64,000 nt of DNA from an uncultured Nocardioides sp. (GTDB taxonomy: Bacteria > Actinomycetota > Actinomycetes > Propionibacteriales > Nocardioidaceae), in the NCBI RefSeq assembly GCF_947488025.1, contig NZ_CANKYS010000005.1:124001-188000 (forward strand). Reading direction: 5' to 3'. The notes beneath the pieces were generated by a model that saw nothing but the letters and a program-made list of their open reading frames with translations, was not told where the DNA came from and ran no database searches. The position numbers were made by a program, and so were the translations under genes. Shown one piece after another: positions 55,720 through 64,000 of the stretch (within the stretch, counting starts at the first letter, position 1; every line of letters begins with the position of its first letter).

Positions 55720-56789
55720 GACTCGAGGGCCGCGAGCCGGGCGGCCATGTCGGTCTCCACGCACGAGTCGAGCACCGGCTGCAGGTCGCCGTCGAGCACC
55801 TGGTCGAGGTTGTAGGACTTGTAGCCGGTGCGGTGGTCGGAGATGCGGTTCTCCGGGTAGTTGTAGGTGCGGATGCGCTCGGAGCGGTCGACCGTGCGCA
55901 CCTGCGAGCGCCGCGCGTCGCTCGCCTCCGCGTCGGCGGCGTCCTGGGCGGCCTGCAGCAGCCGCGAGCGCAGGATCCGCATCGCGGACTCCTTGTTCTG
56001 CAGCTGGCTCTTCTCGTTCTGGCAGCTCGCGACGATGCCGGTGGGCACGTGGGTGATCCGCACGGCCGAGTCGGTGGTGTTGACGCTCTGGCCACCGGGA
56101 CCGCTGGAGCGGTAGACGTCGATGCGCAGGTCGTTGTCGTCGATGGTCACGTCGATCGGCTCCGCCTCGGGCGACACCAGGACACCCGCCGCCGACGTGT
56201 GCACGCGGCCCTGCGACTCGGTGACCGGCACCCGCTGGACGCGGTGCACGCCTCCCTCGAACTTCAGCAGGGCGTACGGCGCCTGGCCGGGCTCGACCGT
56301 CCCGCGGGCCTTCACGGCCGCGGTGACCGACTTGTAGCCGCCGAGGTCGGACTCGGTGGCGTCGAGGAGCTCGACGCTCCAGCCTCGCGTCTCGGCGTAG
56401 CGGGAGTACATCCGCAGCAGGTCGCCGGCGAAGAGCGCGGACTCCTCGCCGCCCTCCCCCGACTTGATCTCCAGGAGGGCATCCTTGCCGTCGGACGGGT
56501 CGCGCGGCACGAGCAGCCGCCGCAGCCGCTCCTCGGCGGTTCCCCGACGTACGGCGAGGTCGTCGGCCTCCTGCGCGAAGGCGGGGTCGTCGGAGGCGAG
56601 CTCGCGCGCCGCCTCGATGTCGTCGCCCAGCCGGAGCCACTCCTGCCAGGTCGTCACGACGGCCGTCAGCTCGGCGTAGCGCTGGTTGAGCCGCTTGGCC
56701 AGGCGCTGGTCGGCGTGGGTCTCGGGGAGCGCGAGGCGTCGCTCGAGGTCGGCGTGCTCCTCGCGCATGCCGTCGACGGCTTCGAACAA
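55716..56789 (-). CDS. prfA: Peptide chain release factor 1
   Basis: A 357-residue class I release factor. The GGQ in [17 protein letters not shown] triggers peptidyl-tRNA hydrolysis, and the RF1 codon-recognition motif is PVT in RVPVTESQ, consistent with UAA/UAG reading. [16 protein letters not shown] and [13 protein letters not shown] are conserved. It lies after the rpmE gene and its terminator, and is coupled to prmC. Confidence 0.97.
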   Translation of the reverse strand: MFEAVDGMREEHADLERRLALPETHADQRLAKRLNQRYAELTAVVTTWQEWLRLGDDIEAARELASDDPAFAQEADDLAVRRGTAEERLRRLLVPRDPSDGKDALLEIKSGEGGEESALFAGDLLRMYSRYAETRGWSVELLDATESDLGGYKSVTAAVKARGTVEPGQAPYALLKFEGGVHRVQRVPVTESQGRVHTSAAGVLVSPEAEPIDVTIDDNDLRIDVYRSSGPGGQSVNTTDSAVRITHVPTGIVASCQNEKSQLQNKESAMRILRSRLLQAAQDAADAEASDARRSQVRTVDRSERIRTYNYPENRISDHRTGYKSYNLDQVLDGDLQPVLDSCVETDMAARLAALES

Positions 56790-56823
56790 CGGTGGCTCCT
56801 CGGGATCGGCTGGACAGACGACA

Positions 56824-56862
56824 AGGCGCCGGCCACCCGCGGTGAGCGGGCGACCGGCGCCT
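56824..56862 (-). terminator. Terminator after rpmE
   Basis: Arms AGGCGCCGG and CCGGCGCCT pair over nine bases, with an inner CCCGC/GCGGG stem, in the 81-base gap between rpmE and prfA. On the minus strand a TTGTCGTCT tract follows. It would limit read-through into prfA. Confidence 0.75.
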
Positions 56863-56870
56863 GGCGTGGA

Positions 56871-57110
56871 CTACTTCGTGTCGGCCGTCTCGGCCTGGGC
56901 CGGGGCCTTCTTGGCGTAGCGGGCCTCGAAGCGGGCGACGCGGCCGCCGGTGTCGAGGATCTTCTGCTTGCCGGTGTAGAACGGGTGGCACTGCGAGCAG
57001 ACGTCGGCGTGGATCGAGCCGGAGGTCGCGGTGCTGCGGGTCGTGAACTTCGCGCCGCAGGTGCAGGTCACCTGGGTCTCGACGTACTCGGGGTGGGTGT
57101 CCTTCTTCAT
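56871..57110 (-). CDS. rpmE: 50S ribosomal protein L31 (zinc-binding form)
   Basis: A 79-residue L31. The Cys pairs CTCGAKF and [10 protein letters not shown] are the zinc-binding C+ form; [18 protein letters not shown] completes the fold, with a short acidic tail. AGAGG lies five bases before the ATG. It is typical for rpmE to follow rho in actinobacteria. Confidence 0.97.
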   Translation of the reverse strand: MKKDTHPEYVETQVTCTCGAKFTTRSTATSGSIHADVCSQCHPFYTGKQKILDTGGRVARFEARYAKKAPAQAETADTK

Positions 57111-57211
57111 GATGTCCTCTCGAATTGCTCCGGGTCGCCCGCGTGGATGCGTAGTGACGTGAACCGGAGCCGGCGCACAAGTGTGCCACCGGTGTGAACA
57201 ACGGCGCCAAT

Positions 57212-57239
57212 CCGTGGATTCCCGCTCGGGAACCCGCGG
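57212..57239 (-). terminator. Terminator immediately after rho
   Basis: CCGTGGATTCCC and GGGAACCCGCGG form a 12-bp stem with one mismatch and one G-T, loop GCTC, directly downstream of the rho stop codon. It would end the rho transcript. Confidence 0.65.
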
Positions 57240-57240
57240 A

Positions 57241-59130
57241 TCAGCGGGTGCCGACGACCTTCGTCACGGCCTGCGGGGAGTCGGCGGCGGCGAGCTGCTT
57301 GCGCAGGTCGCCGACGACCGCGCCCTCGGCCGGGGCGAGCAACTTCTCCTCGTGCCGGGTGCCCGAGGCCGCCACGTCGACCGCGGGCACGATGCCCTTG
57401 GCCGCGCGCTCCGCGCTGAGCACCAGCTCGAGGTTGGCGGCGCCCGCGAGCTCCTCGAGGAAGAACTCGTCGGTGGCCGAGCCGGTGCCGACCGCCACGG
57501 TCGCCAGGATCGTCAGCGAGCCGCCGTCCTCGACCGTGCGGGCCGCACCGAAGAACTCCTTCGTCGGGTGCACCGCCGAGGCGTCGACCAGGCCCGCCAG
57601 CACGCGGCCGTTGGCCGGGGCGGCCAGGTTGTACGCACGACCGAGCCGGGTGAGCGAGTCCAGCAGCACGACCACGTCGTGGCCGAGCTCGACCAGCCGC
57701 TTGGCCCGCTCGATGGCAAGCTCGGCGACCAGGGTGTGGTCGGCCGGCTGCCGGTCGAAGGTCGAGGCGACGACCTCGCCCTTGACGGCGCGCTGGTAGT
57801 CGGTGACCTCCTCGGGGCGGGTGTCGACCAGGACCACCATGACGTGGCACTCCGGGTTGTTCGACGTGACCGACTGGGCGATCGACTGCAGGAGCGTGGT
57901 GGCGCCGGTGCGCGGAGGCGCGAGGACCAGGCCGCGCTGGCCCTTGCCGACCGGGGCGGCGACGTCGACGACCCGCCCGATCAGGTCGGCGTCGGTGGAC
58001 AGGCGCAGCCGCTGGTGCGGGTGGACCGGCACCGCATCGGCGAAGTGCGGGCGCTCCTTGGCGCCCTCGGCCTCGGTGCCGTTGACGCTGTCGATGCGGA
58101 CCATCGGGTTGAACTTCTCCCGGCGCTCCCCCTCACGCGGCTGGCGCACCTGGCCGACCACCGCGTCGCCGCGACGGAGGTGGTACTTCCGCACCATCGA
58201 CAGCGACAGGTAGACGTCCTCCGGGCCGGGCAGGTAGCCCGACGTGCGCACGAACGCGCAGTTGTCGAGCACGTCGAGGATGCCGGCGGCCGGCACCAGC
58301 ACGTCGTCCTCGAGGATCGTGGTGTCGGGCTCGTTGCGGCTGCCACCCTGACGCGTCGTCGTCCGGTCGCGCCCGCGGCGGCGGCGGTTGCGGCGGCTGC
58401 CGCCCTCGCCGTCCTCGTCGTCGTCCGAGAGGTGCTGGTCCTGCCGGTTCTGGTCCTGGCGGTTCTGGTCCTGGCGCTCGCGGTCCTGCCGGTCCTGACG
58501 GTCCTGGCGGCCCTGGTCCTGGCGGTCGCGGTCCTGCCGGTCCTGACGGTCCTGGCGGCCCTGGTCCTGGCGGTCGCGGTCCTGACGGCCCTGGTCCCGG
58601 TCCTGCTTGCCCTGCTGGTTCTGCTGGTTCTGCTGGTTCTGCTGGTTCTGCTTGGACTGCTTCTGGCCCTGCTTCTGGTCCTGGTCCTTCTGGCCCTGCT
58701 GCTTGTCAGACTTCTTCTGGTCCTGCTGCTCGGACCGCTCCGGCTTCGGCTCGGCCTTCGACTCCGCCTTCGGCTCGGCCTTCTGGTCGGGCTTGCCCTC
58801 CCCCCGCTCGGCCTGCTGCTCGGCCTGGCGCTGCTTGCGCGTCCGGGTGCGCACGGTCGTCTGCGGGGCCGGCTCGGCCTGGGCCGCCTCGGCCGGGGCC
58901 GGCTCGGCCTGGGTCGGCTGGGCCTGGGCGGGCTGGGCCGGGGCGCCGCCCGACTGGTTCGCCCGGATGGCGTCGACGAGCTGGGCCTTCTTCATCGAGC
59001 CGGCACCGGCGATGCCGAGGCCTGCGGCCATCGACTTCAGGTCGGCGAGGAGCATGGAGCTGAGGCCACCCGACTTCTTGGCCGGCTTGGTGGCAGCGTT
59101 CTCCGCAGCAGCAGAGGGGGTCTCGGTCAC
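57241..59130 (-). CDS. rho: Transcription termination factor Rho homologue with altered ATPase site
   Basis: A 629-residue Rho. Order: Rho_N/SAP-like domain (~15-60), a ~200-residue Gln/Asp/Arg/Lys-rich insert with a 16-residue repeat, the primary RNA-binding domain (~270-345, conserved) and the RecA-like core. Register against E. coli Rho is exact (offset 226). There, Lys184 is Ala410, Lys181 is Arg407, catalytic Glu211 is Thr437, Lys283 is Arg509, Lys326 is Ala552 and Arg353 is Gly579; Asp265 and Arg366 are kept (Asp491, Arg592). The final ~20 residues are absent. This is the canonical rho locus, so the gene is probably expressed but unlikely to hydrolyse ATP normally. GTG 59130 was chosen. 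Confidence 0.9.
   Translation of the reverse strand: MTETPSAAAENAATKPAKKSGGLSSMLLADLKSMAAGLGIAGAGSMKKAQLVDAIRANQSGGAPAQPAQAQPTQAEPAPAEAAQAEPAPQTTVRTRTRKQRQAEQQAERGEGKPDQKAEPKAESKAEPKPERSEQQDQKKSDKQQGQKDQDQKQGQKQSKQNQQNQQNQQNQQGKQDRDQGRQDRDRQDQGRQDRQDRQDRDRQDQGRQDRQDRQDRERQDQNRQDQNRQDQHLSDDDEDGEGGSRRNRRRRGRDRTTTRQGGSRNEPDTTILEDDVLVPAAGILDVLDNCAFVRTSGYLPGPEDVYLSLSMVRKYHLRRGDAVVGQVRQPREGERREKFNPMVRIDSVNGTEAEGAKERPHFADAVPVHPHQRLRLSTDADLIGRVVDVAAPVGKGQRGLVLAPPRTGATTLLQSIAQSVTSNNPECHVMVVLVDTRPEEVTDYQRAVKGEVVASTFDRQPADHTLVAELAIERAKRLVELGHDVVVLLDSLTRLGRAYNLAAPANGRVLAGLVDASAVHPTKEFFGAARTVEDGGSLTILATVAVGTGSATDEFFLEELAGAANLELVLSAERAAKGIVPAVDVAASGTRHEEKLLAPAEGAVVGDLRKQLAAADSPQAVTKVVGTR
58479..58622. repeat. 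48-bp tandem repeat in rho
   Basis: Near-identical 48-base units start at 58479, 58527 and 58575, the third diverged. They encode a 16-residue unit of the type [16 protein letters not shown] in the disordered insert of Rho. Flanking sequence is also Gln-rich (NQQ and QDQ runs). Confidence 0.85.
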
Positions 59131-59271
59131 GTGGATCCTTCGCACGTCGCGTCGCCTCCCGGACCGGGCGAACGGCCGGCGAGGCGGATGGTGGTCGACC
59201 GTCCACGCGGACCTCGCGACATCGCGAGGACGGGGACGGGCTGGTACGCCGAACGGCGCGCCGTCAGGTTA
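59131..59271 (-). promoter_or_regulatory. Long rho leader with hairpin and probable -10
   Basis: On the minus strand TAACCT (59271-59266) is a probable -10, putting about 130 bases of leader before the GTG at 59130. The leader contains a perfect CCTCGCGA/TCGCGAGG hairpin (59212-59229) and other GC-rich pairs. Rho genes are often autoregulated through long leaders. Confidence 0.45.
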
Positions 59272-59329
59272 GCAGGGCAGCGGCCCGCTGCTGGTCATCG
59301 CCGGGAACGCGCGTCGCGCACGTGCGGCG

Positions 59330-60226
59330 TCAGAGGACGACGGCGCCCTCGACGTCGAGCGAGAGCTGGTGCGGGGCCCAGCCGTCCGGGCACCGGTCCA
59401 GCAGCCTGGAGGTGTCGGCCGAGCCGAAGGCCAGCACGGTCGGTCCGGCACCGGAGACGACTGCGGGCACGCCGTCCGCACGGAGTCGACGTACGAGCGC
59501 CAGCGTCTCGGGCATCGCGGGCTCGCGCTGGTCCTGGTGGAGCCAGTCGCGGGTCGCGGCGAGGAGGTGCTCGGGCTGACCGTTGAGGGCCGCCACCAGC
59601 AGGGCGGCGCGCCCGGAGTTGGCGGCGGCGTCGGCGTGCGGCACGGCGTCCGGCAGCAGGCCGCGGGCGACGGTCGTCTCCACCCCGGTCGGCGGGACGA
59701 ACACCACGGCGGTGACCCGCGGGTCGACCCCGGCGCGGACGGCGTACCAGTGCCCGTCCTCGCGGCCGGAGATCACGAAACCGCCGTAGAACGCCGGGGC
59801 AACGTTGTCGGGATGGCCCTCGAGGTCGGCGGCGAGGTCGAAGAGCGTCTCGTCGGAGGCGAGCAGCTGACCGCCGGCCACCAGGGCCCGCGCCAGGACC
59901 ACGCCCGCCACGATCGCGGCGGACGACGAGCCGAGTCCGCGCGCGTGCGGGATGACGTTGCGGCAGCCCAGCCGCAGGCCGGGCGGCTGCTCCCCCATCA
60001 GCTCGAAGGCCGCCCGCATCGACCGCACGACCAGGTGCGACTCGTCGCGCGGCACGCCGTCGGCGCCCGCGCCGTCGACCTCGACCACGAGGCCGTCGGG
60101 CAGCACCTCCGCCTCGAGCTCGTCGCGCAGCGACAGCGCCAGGCCGAGGGAGTCGAAGCCCGGGCCGAGGTTGGCCGACGTCGCCGGGACGGAGACCCGC
60201 ACGGGGCCGTCGACGAACTGGGTCAT
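59330..60226 (-). CDS. thrB: Homoserine kinase
   Basis: A 298-residue GHMP kinase that phosphorylates homoserine with ATP for threonine synthesis. The family opening VRVSVPATSANLGPGFDSLGLAL, the ATP loop PHARGLGSSSAAI (~95-107) and the third motif VPAVVSGAGPTVLAF are complete. The ATG overlaps the last base of the thrC stop (TGATG). It is separated from rho by 200 bases that carry the rho promoter and leader. Confidence 0.97.
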   Translation of the reverse strand: MTQFVDGPVRVSVPATSANLGPGFDSLGLALSLRDELEAEVLPDGLVVEVDGAGADGVPRDESHLVVRSMRAAFELMGEQPPGLRLGCRNVIPHARGLGSSSAAIVAGVVLARALVAGGQLLASDETLFDLAADLEGHPDNVAPAFYGGFVISGREDGHWYAVRAGVDPRVTAVVFVPPTGVETTVARGLLPDAVPHADAAANSGRAALLVAALNGQPEHLLAATRDWLHQDQREPAMPETLALVRRLRADGVPAVVSGAGPTVLAFGSADTSRLLDRCPDGWAPHQLSLDVEGAVVL

Positions 60227-61314
60227 CAGCCGAGGCCGGCTGCGGCGGCCGCCGCGTCGACATCGGCGTCGACGACCGTGTCGACGATGTCGCCGCAGGA
60301 CTCCAGCGCGGTGGCGGTGTCCTTGAGGCCGTGGCCGGTGACCGTGATCGCCAGCGTGGCGCCGGTGAAGACCTGGCCGGACTCCAGCGCGGCGAGCAGC
60401 CCGGCGACACCTGCCGCCGACGCGGGCTCGACGAAGACGCCGTCGTTGCGGGCCAGCTCGAGCTGCGCGGCGAGGATCTGGGCGTCGGAGAGGGCTGCGA
60501 AACCGCCCTCGGACTCCTTGGCCGCCTGCTCGGCGAGGTGCCACGAGGCAGGGTTGCCGATCCGGATGGCGGTCGCCTTGGTCTCCGGGTCGGGGAACGG
60601 CTCGCCCGTCACCAGGGGCGCGGCACCCTCGGCCTGGAAGCCGAGCATCCGCGGCCGCTTCGTCGCGCGGCCGAGGTCGGCGTACTGCTGGTAGCCGAGC
60701 CAGTAGGCGGCGATGTTGCCGGCGTTGCCGACCGGCAGCAGGTGGACGTCGGGCGCGTCACCGAGGAAGTCGACGATCTCGAACGCCGCGGTCTTCTGCC
60801 CCTGCAGCCGGACCGGGTTGACCGAGTTGACCAGCTCGACGGGGTAGCCCTTGGACAACCCGATGGCCATCGCCAGGCAGTCGTCGAAGTTGCCGCGCAC
60901 CATGATGACCTGGGCTCCGTGGACGACGGCCTGGGCCAACTTGCCGGCGGCGATCTTCCCCTCGGGGATGAGCACGAGGGGCTTGAGTCCGGCCTTCGCG
61001 GCGTACGCCGCCATCGACGCGGACGTGTTGCCCGTCGAGGCGCACACGACCGCCTCGGCGCCGAGGTGCTTGGCGTGGGAGATCGCGGCGGTCATGCCGC
61101 GGTCCTTGAAGGAGCCGGTCGGGTTGTCGCCCTCGACCTTGAGCCAGACGTCTCCCCCGGTGAGCCCGGAGAGCCACTCGGAGTGCACGAGCGGGGTGCC
61201 GCCCTCGCGGAGCGTCACGGCGGGCATGCCCTCGGGCAGGTCGAGGAGGTCGCGGTACTCCTCGATCACGCCGTGCCACTGGTGGGTCGCCGCACGGCTG
61301 GTCGTGGCACTCAT
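60226..61314 (-). CDS. thrC: Threonine synthase
   Basis: A 362-residue PLP enzyme that converts O-phosphohomoserine to threonine. The PLP Lys is in [15 protein letters not shown] (~65-70) and the phosphate loop is [13 protein letters not shown]. It overlaps hom by four bases at its start and thrB by one base at its end, completing the hom-thrC-thrB operon. Confidence 0.97.
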   Translation of the reverse strand: MSATTSRAATHQWHGVIEEYRDLLDLPEGMPAVTLREGGTPLVHSEWLSGLTGGDVWLKVEGDNPTGSFKDRGMTAAISHAKHLGAEAVVCASTGNTSASMAAYAAKAGLKPLVLIPEGKIAAGKLAQAVVHGAQVIMVRGNFDDCLAMAIGLSKGYPVELVNSVNPVRLQGQKTAAFEIVDFLGDAPDVHLLPVGNAGNIAAYWLGYQQYADLGRATKRPRMLGFQAEGAAPLVTGEPFPDPETKATAIRIGNPASWHLAEQAAKESEGGFAALSDAQILAAQLELARNDGVFVEPASAAGVAGLLAALESGQVFTGATLAITVTGHGLKDTATALESCGDIVDTVVDADVDAAAAAAGLG

Positions 61315-62621
61315 TCGTCGCCTCCCTCGACCCGCATCACCGAGGTGACCTCGCGGACGATGTCCATGTTGCGCAGCTGCTCGACGGTCGCGCTGAGCGC
61401 GGCGTCGGGGGCGGCGTGGGAGACGACCACGAGCTGGGCGTCGGCACCGCGGCCCTCCTGGCGGACGGTCTGGATCGACACGTCGTGGTCGGCGAAGGCG
61501 TTGGCCACCGCCGCGAGGACGCCGGCGCGGTCGTCCACGTCGATCGCGACGTGGTAGCGGGTGCGGGTCTCCCCCATCGGCAGGACGGCGCGGTCGGCGT
61601 AGGCCGACTCGCCGGCGCCGCGGGTCTCGGCGAGGCGGTTGCGGGCGACCGTGACCAGGTCGCCGAGCACGGCGCTCGCCGTGGGCGCGCCACCCGCGCC
61701 GGGGCCGTAGAACATCAGCTGGCCGGCGGCCTCGGACTCGACGAAGACCGCGTTGTAGGCCTCGCGGACGCTGGCCAGCGGGTGGGAGCGCGGGATCATC
61801 GCCGGGTGGACGCGGGCGGCGACCTGCTCCTGGCCGTCGGGGCCCGGGCGGAGCTCGCAGATCGCGAGCAGCTTGACCACGGAGTCCATGTCGCGGGCGC
61901 TGGCGACGTCGGCCGCGGTGACCTCGGAGATGCCCTCGCGGTGGACGTCGGCCGCGGTGACCCGCGAGTGGAAGGCGAGGCTGGCGAGGATGGCGGCCTT
62001 GGCCGCGGCGTCGAAGCCCTCGACGTCGGCCGTCGGGTCGGCCTCGGCGTAGCCGAGCTCCTGGGCCTCCTCGAGCGCCTCGGAGAAGCCGGCGCCGGAG
62101 GTGTCCATCTTGTCGAGGATGAAGTTGGTGGTGCCGTTGACGATGCCCAGCACGCGGGTGACCCGGTCGCCGGCGAGCGACTCGCGCAGCGGGCGCAGGA
62201 TCGGGATCGCCCCGGCGACGGCCGCCTCGTAGTAGAGGTCGCGCTCGGCCTTCGCCGCGGCCTCGAACAGGGTCGGGCCGTCCTCGGCGAGCAAGGCCTT
62301 GTTGGCCGTGACCACGCTGGCGCCGTTGTCGAGCGCGGACAGGATGAGCGTGCGCGCCGGCTCGATGCCGCCGATCACCTCGACGACGAGGTCGACGTCG
62401 TCGCGGGCGACCAGGCCGTGCGCGTCGGTCGTCAGCAGGCCCTCGGGCACGTCGACGTCGCGAGGCGCGTCGAGACGTCGTACGGCGACTCCCACCAGCT
62501 CGACGGGCACGCCCACCCGGGCGGCCAGGTCGTCGTGCTGCTCGCTCAGCAGCCGCACCACCTGGGACCCGACCGCGCCGCAGCCGAGCACCGCCACCTT
62601 CAAGGTGCGCTTGTCAGTCAT
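61311..62621 (-). CDS. hom: Homoserine dehydrogenase with ACT domain
   Basis: A 436-residue enzyme that reduces aspartate semialdehyde to homoserine. The nucleotide loop is [17 protein letters not shown]; the catalytic core has [28 protein letters not shown] and [23 protein letters not shown]-terminal ACT domain (~350-436, [25 protein letters not shown]) suggests threonine feedback. It is coupled to lysA by a four-base overlap and to thrC. Confidence 0.97.
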   Translation of the reverse strand: MTDKRTLKVAVLGCGAVGSQVVRLLSEQHDDLAARVGVPVELVGVAVRRLDAPRDVDVPEGLLTTDAHGLVARDDVDLVVEVIGGIEPARTLILSALDNGASVVTANKALLAEDGPTLFEAAAKAERDLYYEAAVAGAIPILRPLRESLAGDRVTRVLGIVNGTTNFILDKMDTSGAGFSEALEEAQELGYAEADPTADVEGFDAAAKAAILASLAFHSRVTAADVHREGISEVTAADVASARDMDSVVKLLAICELRPGPDGQEQVAARVHPAMIPRSHPLASVREAYNAVFVESEAAGQLMFYGPGAGGAPTASAVLGDLVTVARNRLAETRGAGESAYADRAVLPMGETRTRYHVAIDVDDRAGVLAAVANAFADHDVSIQTVRQEGRGADAQLVVVSHAAPDAALSATVEQLRNMDIVREVTSVMRVEGGDE

Positions 62622-64000
62622 GAGTTACCCACATCGGTCGCCAACAGGTCGGCCACAGTCTCTCGTCGCAGCACGGTGAAAGTCTTCCCGTCCCGAACTC
62701 CGATCACCGGAGGACGCAGGGCGTGGTTGTAGTTGGACGCCATGGATCTGCAGTAGGCGCCGGTGCCGGGCACCGCGACGAGGTCGCCGGGACGCACGTC
62801 ACCGGGCAGGAACTCGTCCTTGACGACGATGTCGCCGGCCTCGCAGTGCTTGCCGACCACGCGGGACAGCGCGGGCGGGGCGCCCGAGGGGCGGGAGGCG
62901 ATCGTCGCGGAGTAGTCGGCGTCGTAGAGGGCGGTGCGGATGTTGTCGCTCATCCCCCCGTCGACGGAGACGTAGGTGCGGCGCGCACCACCGTCCAGGG
63001 CGACCTCCTTGACCGTGCCGACCTCGTAGACGGTGCACATCGACGGACCGACGATCGCCCGGCCGGGCTCGATGGACAGGCGCGGGACGGCGATCCCGAG
63101 GCCGCGGCACTCGTGCTCGACGATCTTCGAGATCTCCGTCGCCAGCTGCGCGGGGTCGGACGGGTCGTCCTGGGTCGTGTACGCGATGCCGAAGCCGCCG
63201 CCGAGGTCCATCTCGGGCAACTCGACGCCCACCTCCTCGACGACACGCGCGTGCAGCGCGAGCACGCGGCGGGCCGCCACCTCGAAGCCGGAGGTGTCGA
63301 AGATCTGGCTGCCGATGTGGGAGTGCAGCCCCAGCAGGCGCAGCCCCGGGGCGTCGTGCACCCGGCGTACGGCATCCAGCGCGTCGCCGCTGGCGATCGA
63401 GAAGCCGAACTTCTGGTCCTCGTGGGCGGTGGCGATGTACTCGTGCGTGTGGGCCTCGACACCCGCGGTGACCCGCACCATGACGCCGATCGAGCGGCCG
63501 AGCTCGGCGGTGATCGCAGTCAGGCGCTCGATCTCGTGGAAGGAGTCCACGATGACCCGGCCCACGCCGAGCTCGACCGCGCGCTCGAGCTCGCCGAGGG
63601 TCTTGTTGTTGCCGTGGAAGCCGATGCGCTCCATCGGGAAGCCGGCGCGCTCGGCGACTGCCAGCTCGCCGCCCGAGCAGACGTCGAGCGAGAGCCCGTC
63701 CTCCGCGAGCCACCGGGCGACGGTGGTGCAGAGGAAGGCCTTGCCGGCGTAGTAGACCTCGTAGTCGGAGAAGGCGTCGCGGAAGGCGGCGGCCCGGCCG
63801 CGGAAGTCGGCCTCGTCGAGGACGTACGCCGGTGAGCCGTGCTCGCGCACCAGCTCGGGCAGCGGTACGCCGCCGACGCTCAGGACTCCGTCGGCCTTGG
63901 TCGCGGTCCGCGACCAGAGGAGCGGGACGAGGGCGTCGGGGTCGCTCGGCTCACGCAGCCAGTGCGGACCACGCAGCGCGCCGTCCGCGTGGGCCCAACC
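62618..64000 (-). CDS. lysA: Diaminopimelate decarboxylase, N-terminal end outside window
   Basis: The frame runs off the right edge of the window; 460 residues of the C-terminal part are visible. It is a fold-III PLP decarboxylase making L-lysine from meso-diaminopimelate. The PLP Lys is in VYYAGKAFLC, the conserved His region is GLHSHIGSQIFD, GGGFGIAYT is the phosphate site, SIEPGRAIVG and the C-terminal CEAGDIVVKDEFLPGDV with the catalytic Cys are present. The outermost residues (ADGVLSVGG and LLWSRTATK) match LysA N termini, so only a few codons are missing. It begins the lysA-hom-thrC-thrB series. Confidence 0.96.
   Translation of the reverse strand, partial: GWAHADGALRGPHWLREPSDPDALVPLLWSRTATKADGVLSVGGVPLPELVREHGSPAYVLDEADFRGRAAAFRDAFSDYEVYYAGKAFLCTTVARWLAEDGLSLDVCSGGELAVAERAGFPMERIGFHGNNKTLGELERAVELGVGRVIVDSFHEIERLTAITAELGRSIGVMVRVTAGVEAHTHEYIATAHEDQKFGFSIASGDALDAVRRVHDAPGLRLLGLHSHIGSQIFDTSGFEVAARRVLALHARVVEEVGVELPEMDLGGGFGIAYTTQDDPSDPAQLATEISKIVEHECRGLGIAVPRLSIEPGRAIVGPSMCTVYEVGTVKEVALDGGARRTYVSVDGGMSDNIRTALYDADYSATIASRPSGAPPALSRVVGKHCEAGDIVVKDEFLPGDVRPGDLVAVPGTGAYCRSMASNYNHALRPPVIGVRDGKTFTVLRRETVADLLATDVGNS

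Noticed and set aside
57241..57500. Loss of the Rho arginine finger
   Set aside because: A first look suggested the finger was lost at AKGIVPAVD; careful alignment shows that position is Arg353, and the true finger Arg366 is conserved in SGTRHEE (Arg592).
57181..59586. 801-codon plus-strand frame with Leu/Val runs across rho
   Set aside because: The Leu/Val stretches come from the reverse complement of the Gln/Asp repeat of Rho, not from membrane helices.

Overview
This 64 kb window is a gene-dense, very high-GC stretch of an actinobacterial chromosome. The best fit is Nocardioides or a close relative in the Propionibacteriales. The basis is the GlgE-type glycogen genes, NucS, a crotonyl-CoA carboxylase/reductase beside a polar-growth type coiled-coil protein, DUF2550 after the ATP synthase operon, and the lysA-hom-thrC-thrB-rho-rpmE-prfA-prmC order. 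I see no rRNA, tRNA, CRISPR array, insertion sequence or prophage. Almost all sequence is coding, with many 1-4 base stop/start overlaps and several convergent overlaps.

Layout. 1-9.7 kb (mostly +): the end of a maltokinase, glgB, a TetR-like regulator, a NUDIX hydrolase, pyruvate phosphate dikinase, a cysteine-free thioredoxin/TPR protein (-), a GtrA protein, an SDR-like protein without its catalytic Tyr/Lys, and a roadblock-like protein. 9.6-13.4 kb: meaB and a thiolase (-), a secreted LamG-like protein and methylmalonyl-CoA epimerase (+). 13.4-18.6 kb: a five-gene 5-oxoprolinase-type operon (NRAMP transporter, pxpA, pxpB, pxpC, DUF1445) with a divergent GntR regulator. 18.7-24.5 kb: ccr, a coiled-coil protein, an AI-2E-type permease that apparently starts at CTG, an EamA transporter and a CGNR regulator. 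24.5-35.1 kb: a hydrolase, a Gly/Phe-tailed membrane protein, a large LuxR-type ATPase regulator, a VOC protein, a repeat-rich intergenic region, a duplicated 3-hydroxyacyl-CoA dehydrogenase, a GNAT-MOSC fusion divergent from nucS, a DUF952 protein, a histidine phosphatase and a D-amino-acid oxidase-like protein. 35.1-39.1 kb: a ferritin and a small Cys/Lys-rich protein behind a probable iron box, ethylmalonyl-CoA mutase (meaA), a STAS protein and a PduO-type cobalamin adenosyltransferase. 39.2-44.6 kb: a SWIM/SNF2 helicase, a GAF-GGDEF cyclase and an MFS transporter. 44.7-54.2 kb (-): DUF2550, the atp operon and wecA. 54.2-64 kb (-): tsaC, prmC, prfA, rpmE, rho, thrB, thrC, hom and the 3' part of lysA.

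How the genes fit together. Thiolase, 3-hydroxyacyl-CoA dehydrogenase, Ccr, MeaA, Mce, MeaB and PduO are parts of an acetyl-CoA to (ethyl/methyl)malonyl-CoA route with its B12 support, spread over 30 kb rather than in one operon. The pxp operon would handle 5-oxoproline or a similar lactam. The right end is housekeeping: energy, lipid-linked sugar transfer, tRNA modification, translation termination and aspartate-family amino acids.

Most notable. (1) The rho gene at the canonical locus encodes a protein in which the Walker A lysine, the catalytic glutamate and several RNA-loop residues are replaced and the C terminus is shortened, so it looks ATPase-dead. (2) At least ten genes carry TANNNT exactly six bases before the start codon, the signature of leaderless transcription. 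(3) A perfect GntR-type palindrome lies between the -35 and -10 of the pxp operon. (4) An iron box overlaps the promoter of the small-protein/ferritin unit. (5) A Rex/CRP-like operator precedes the atp operon.
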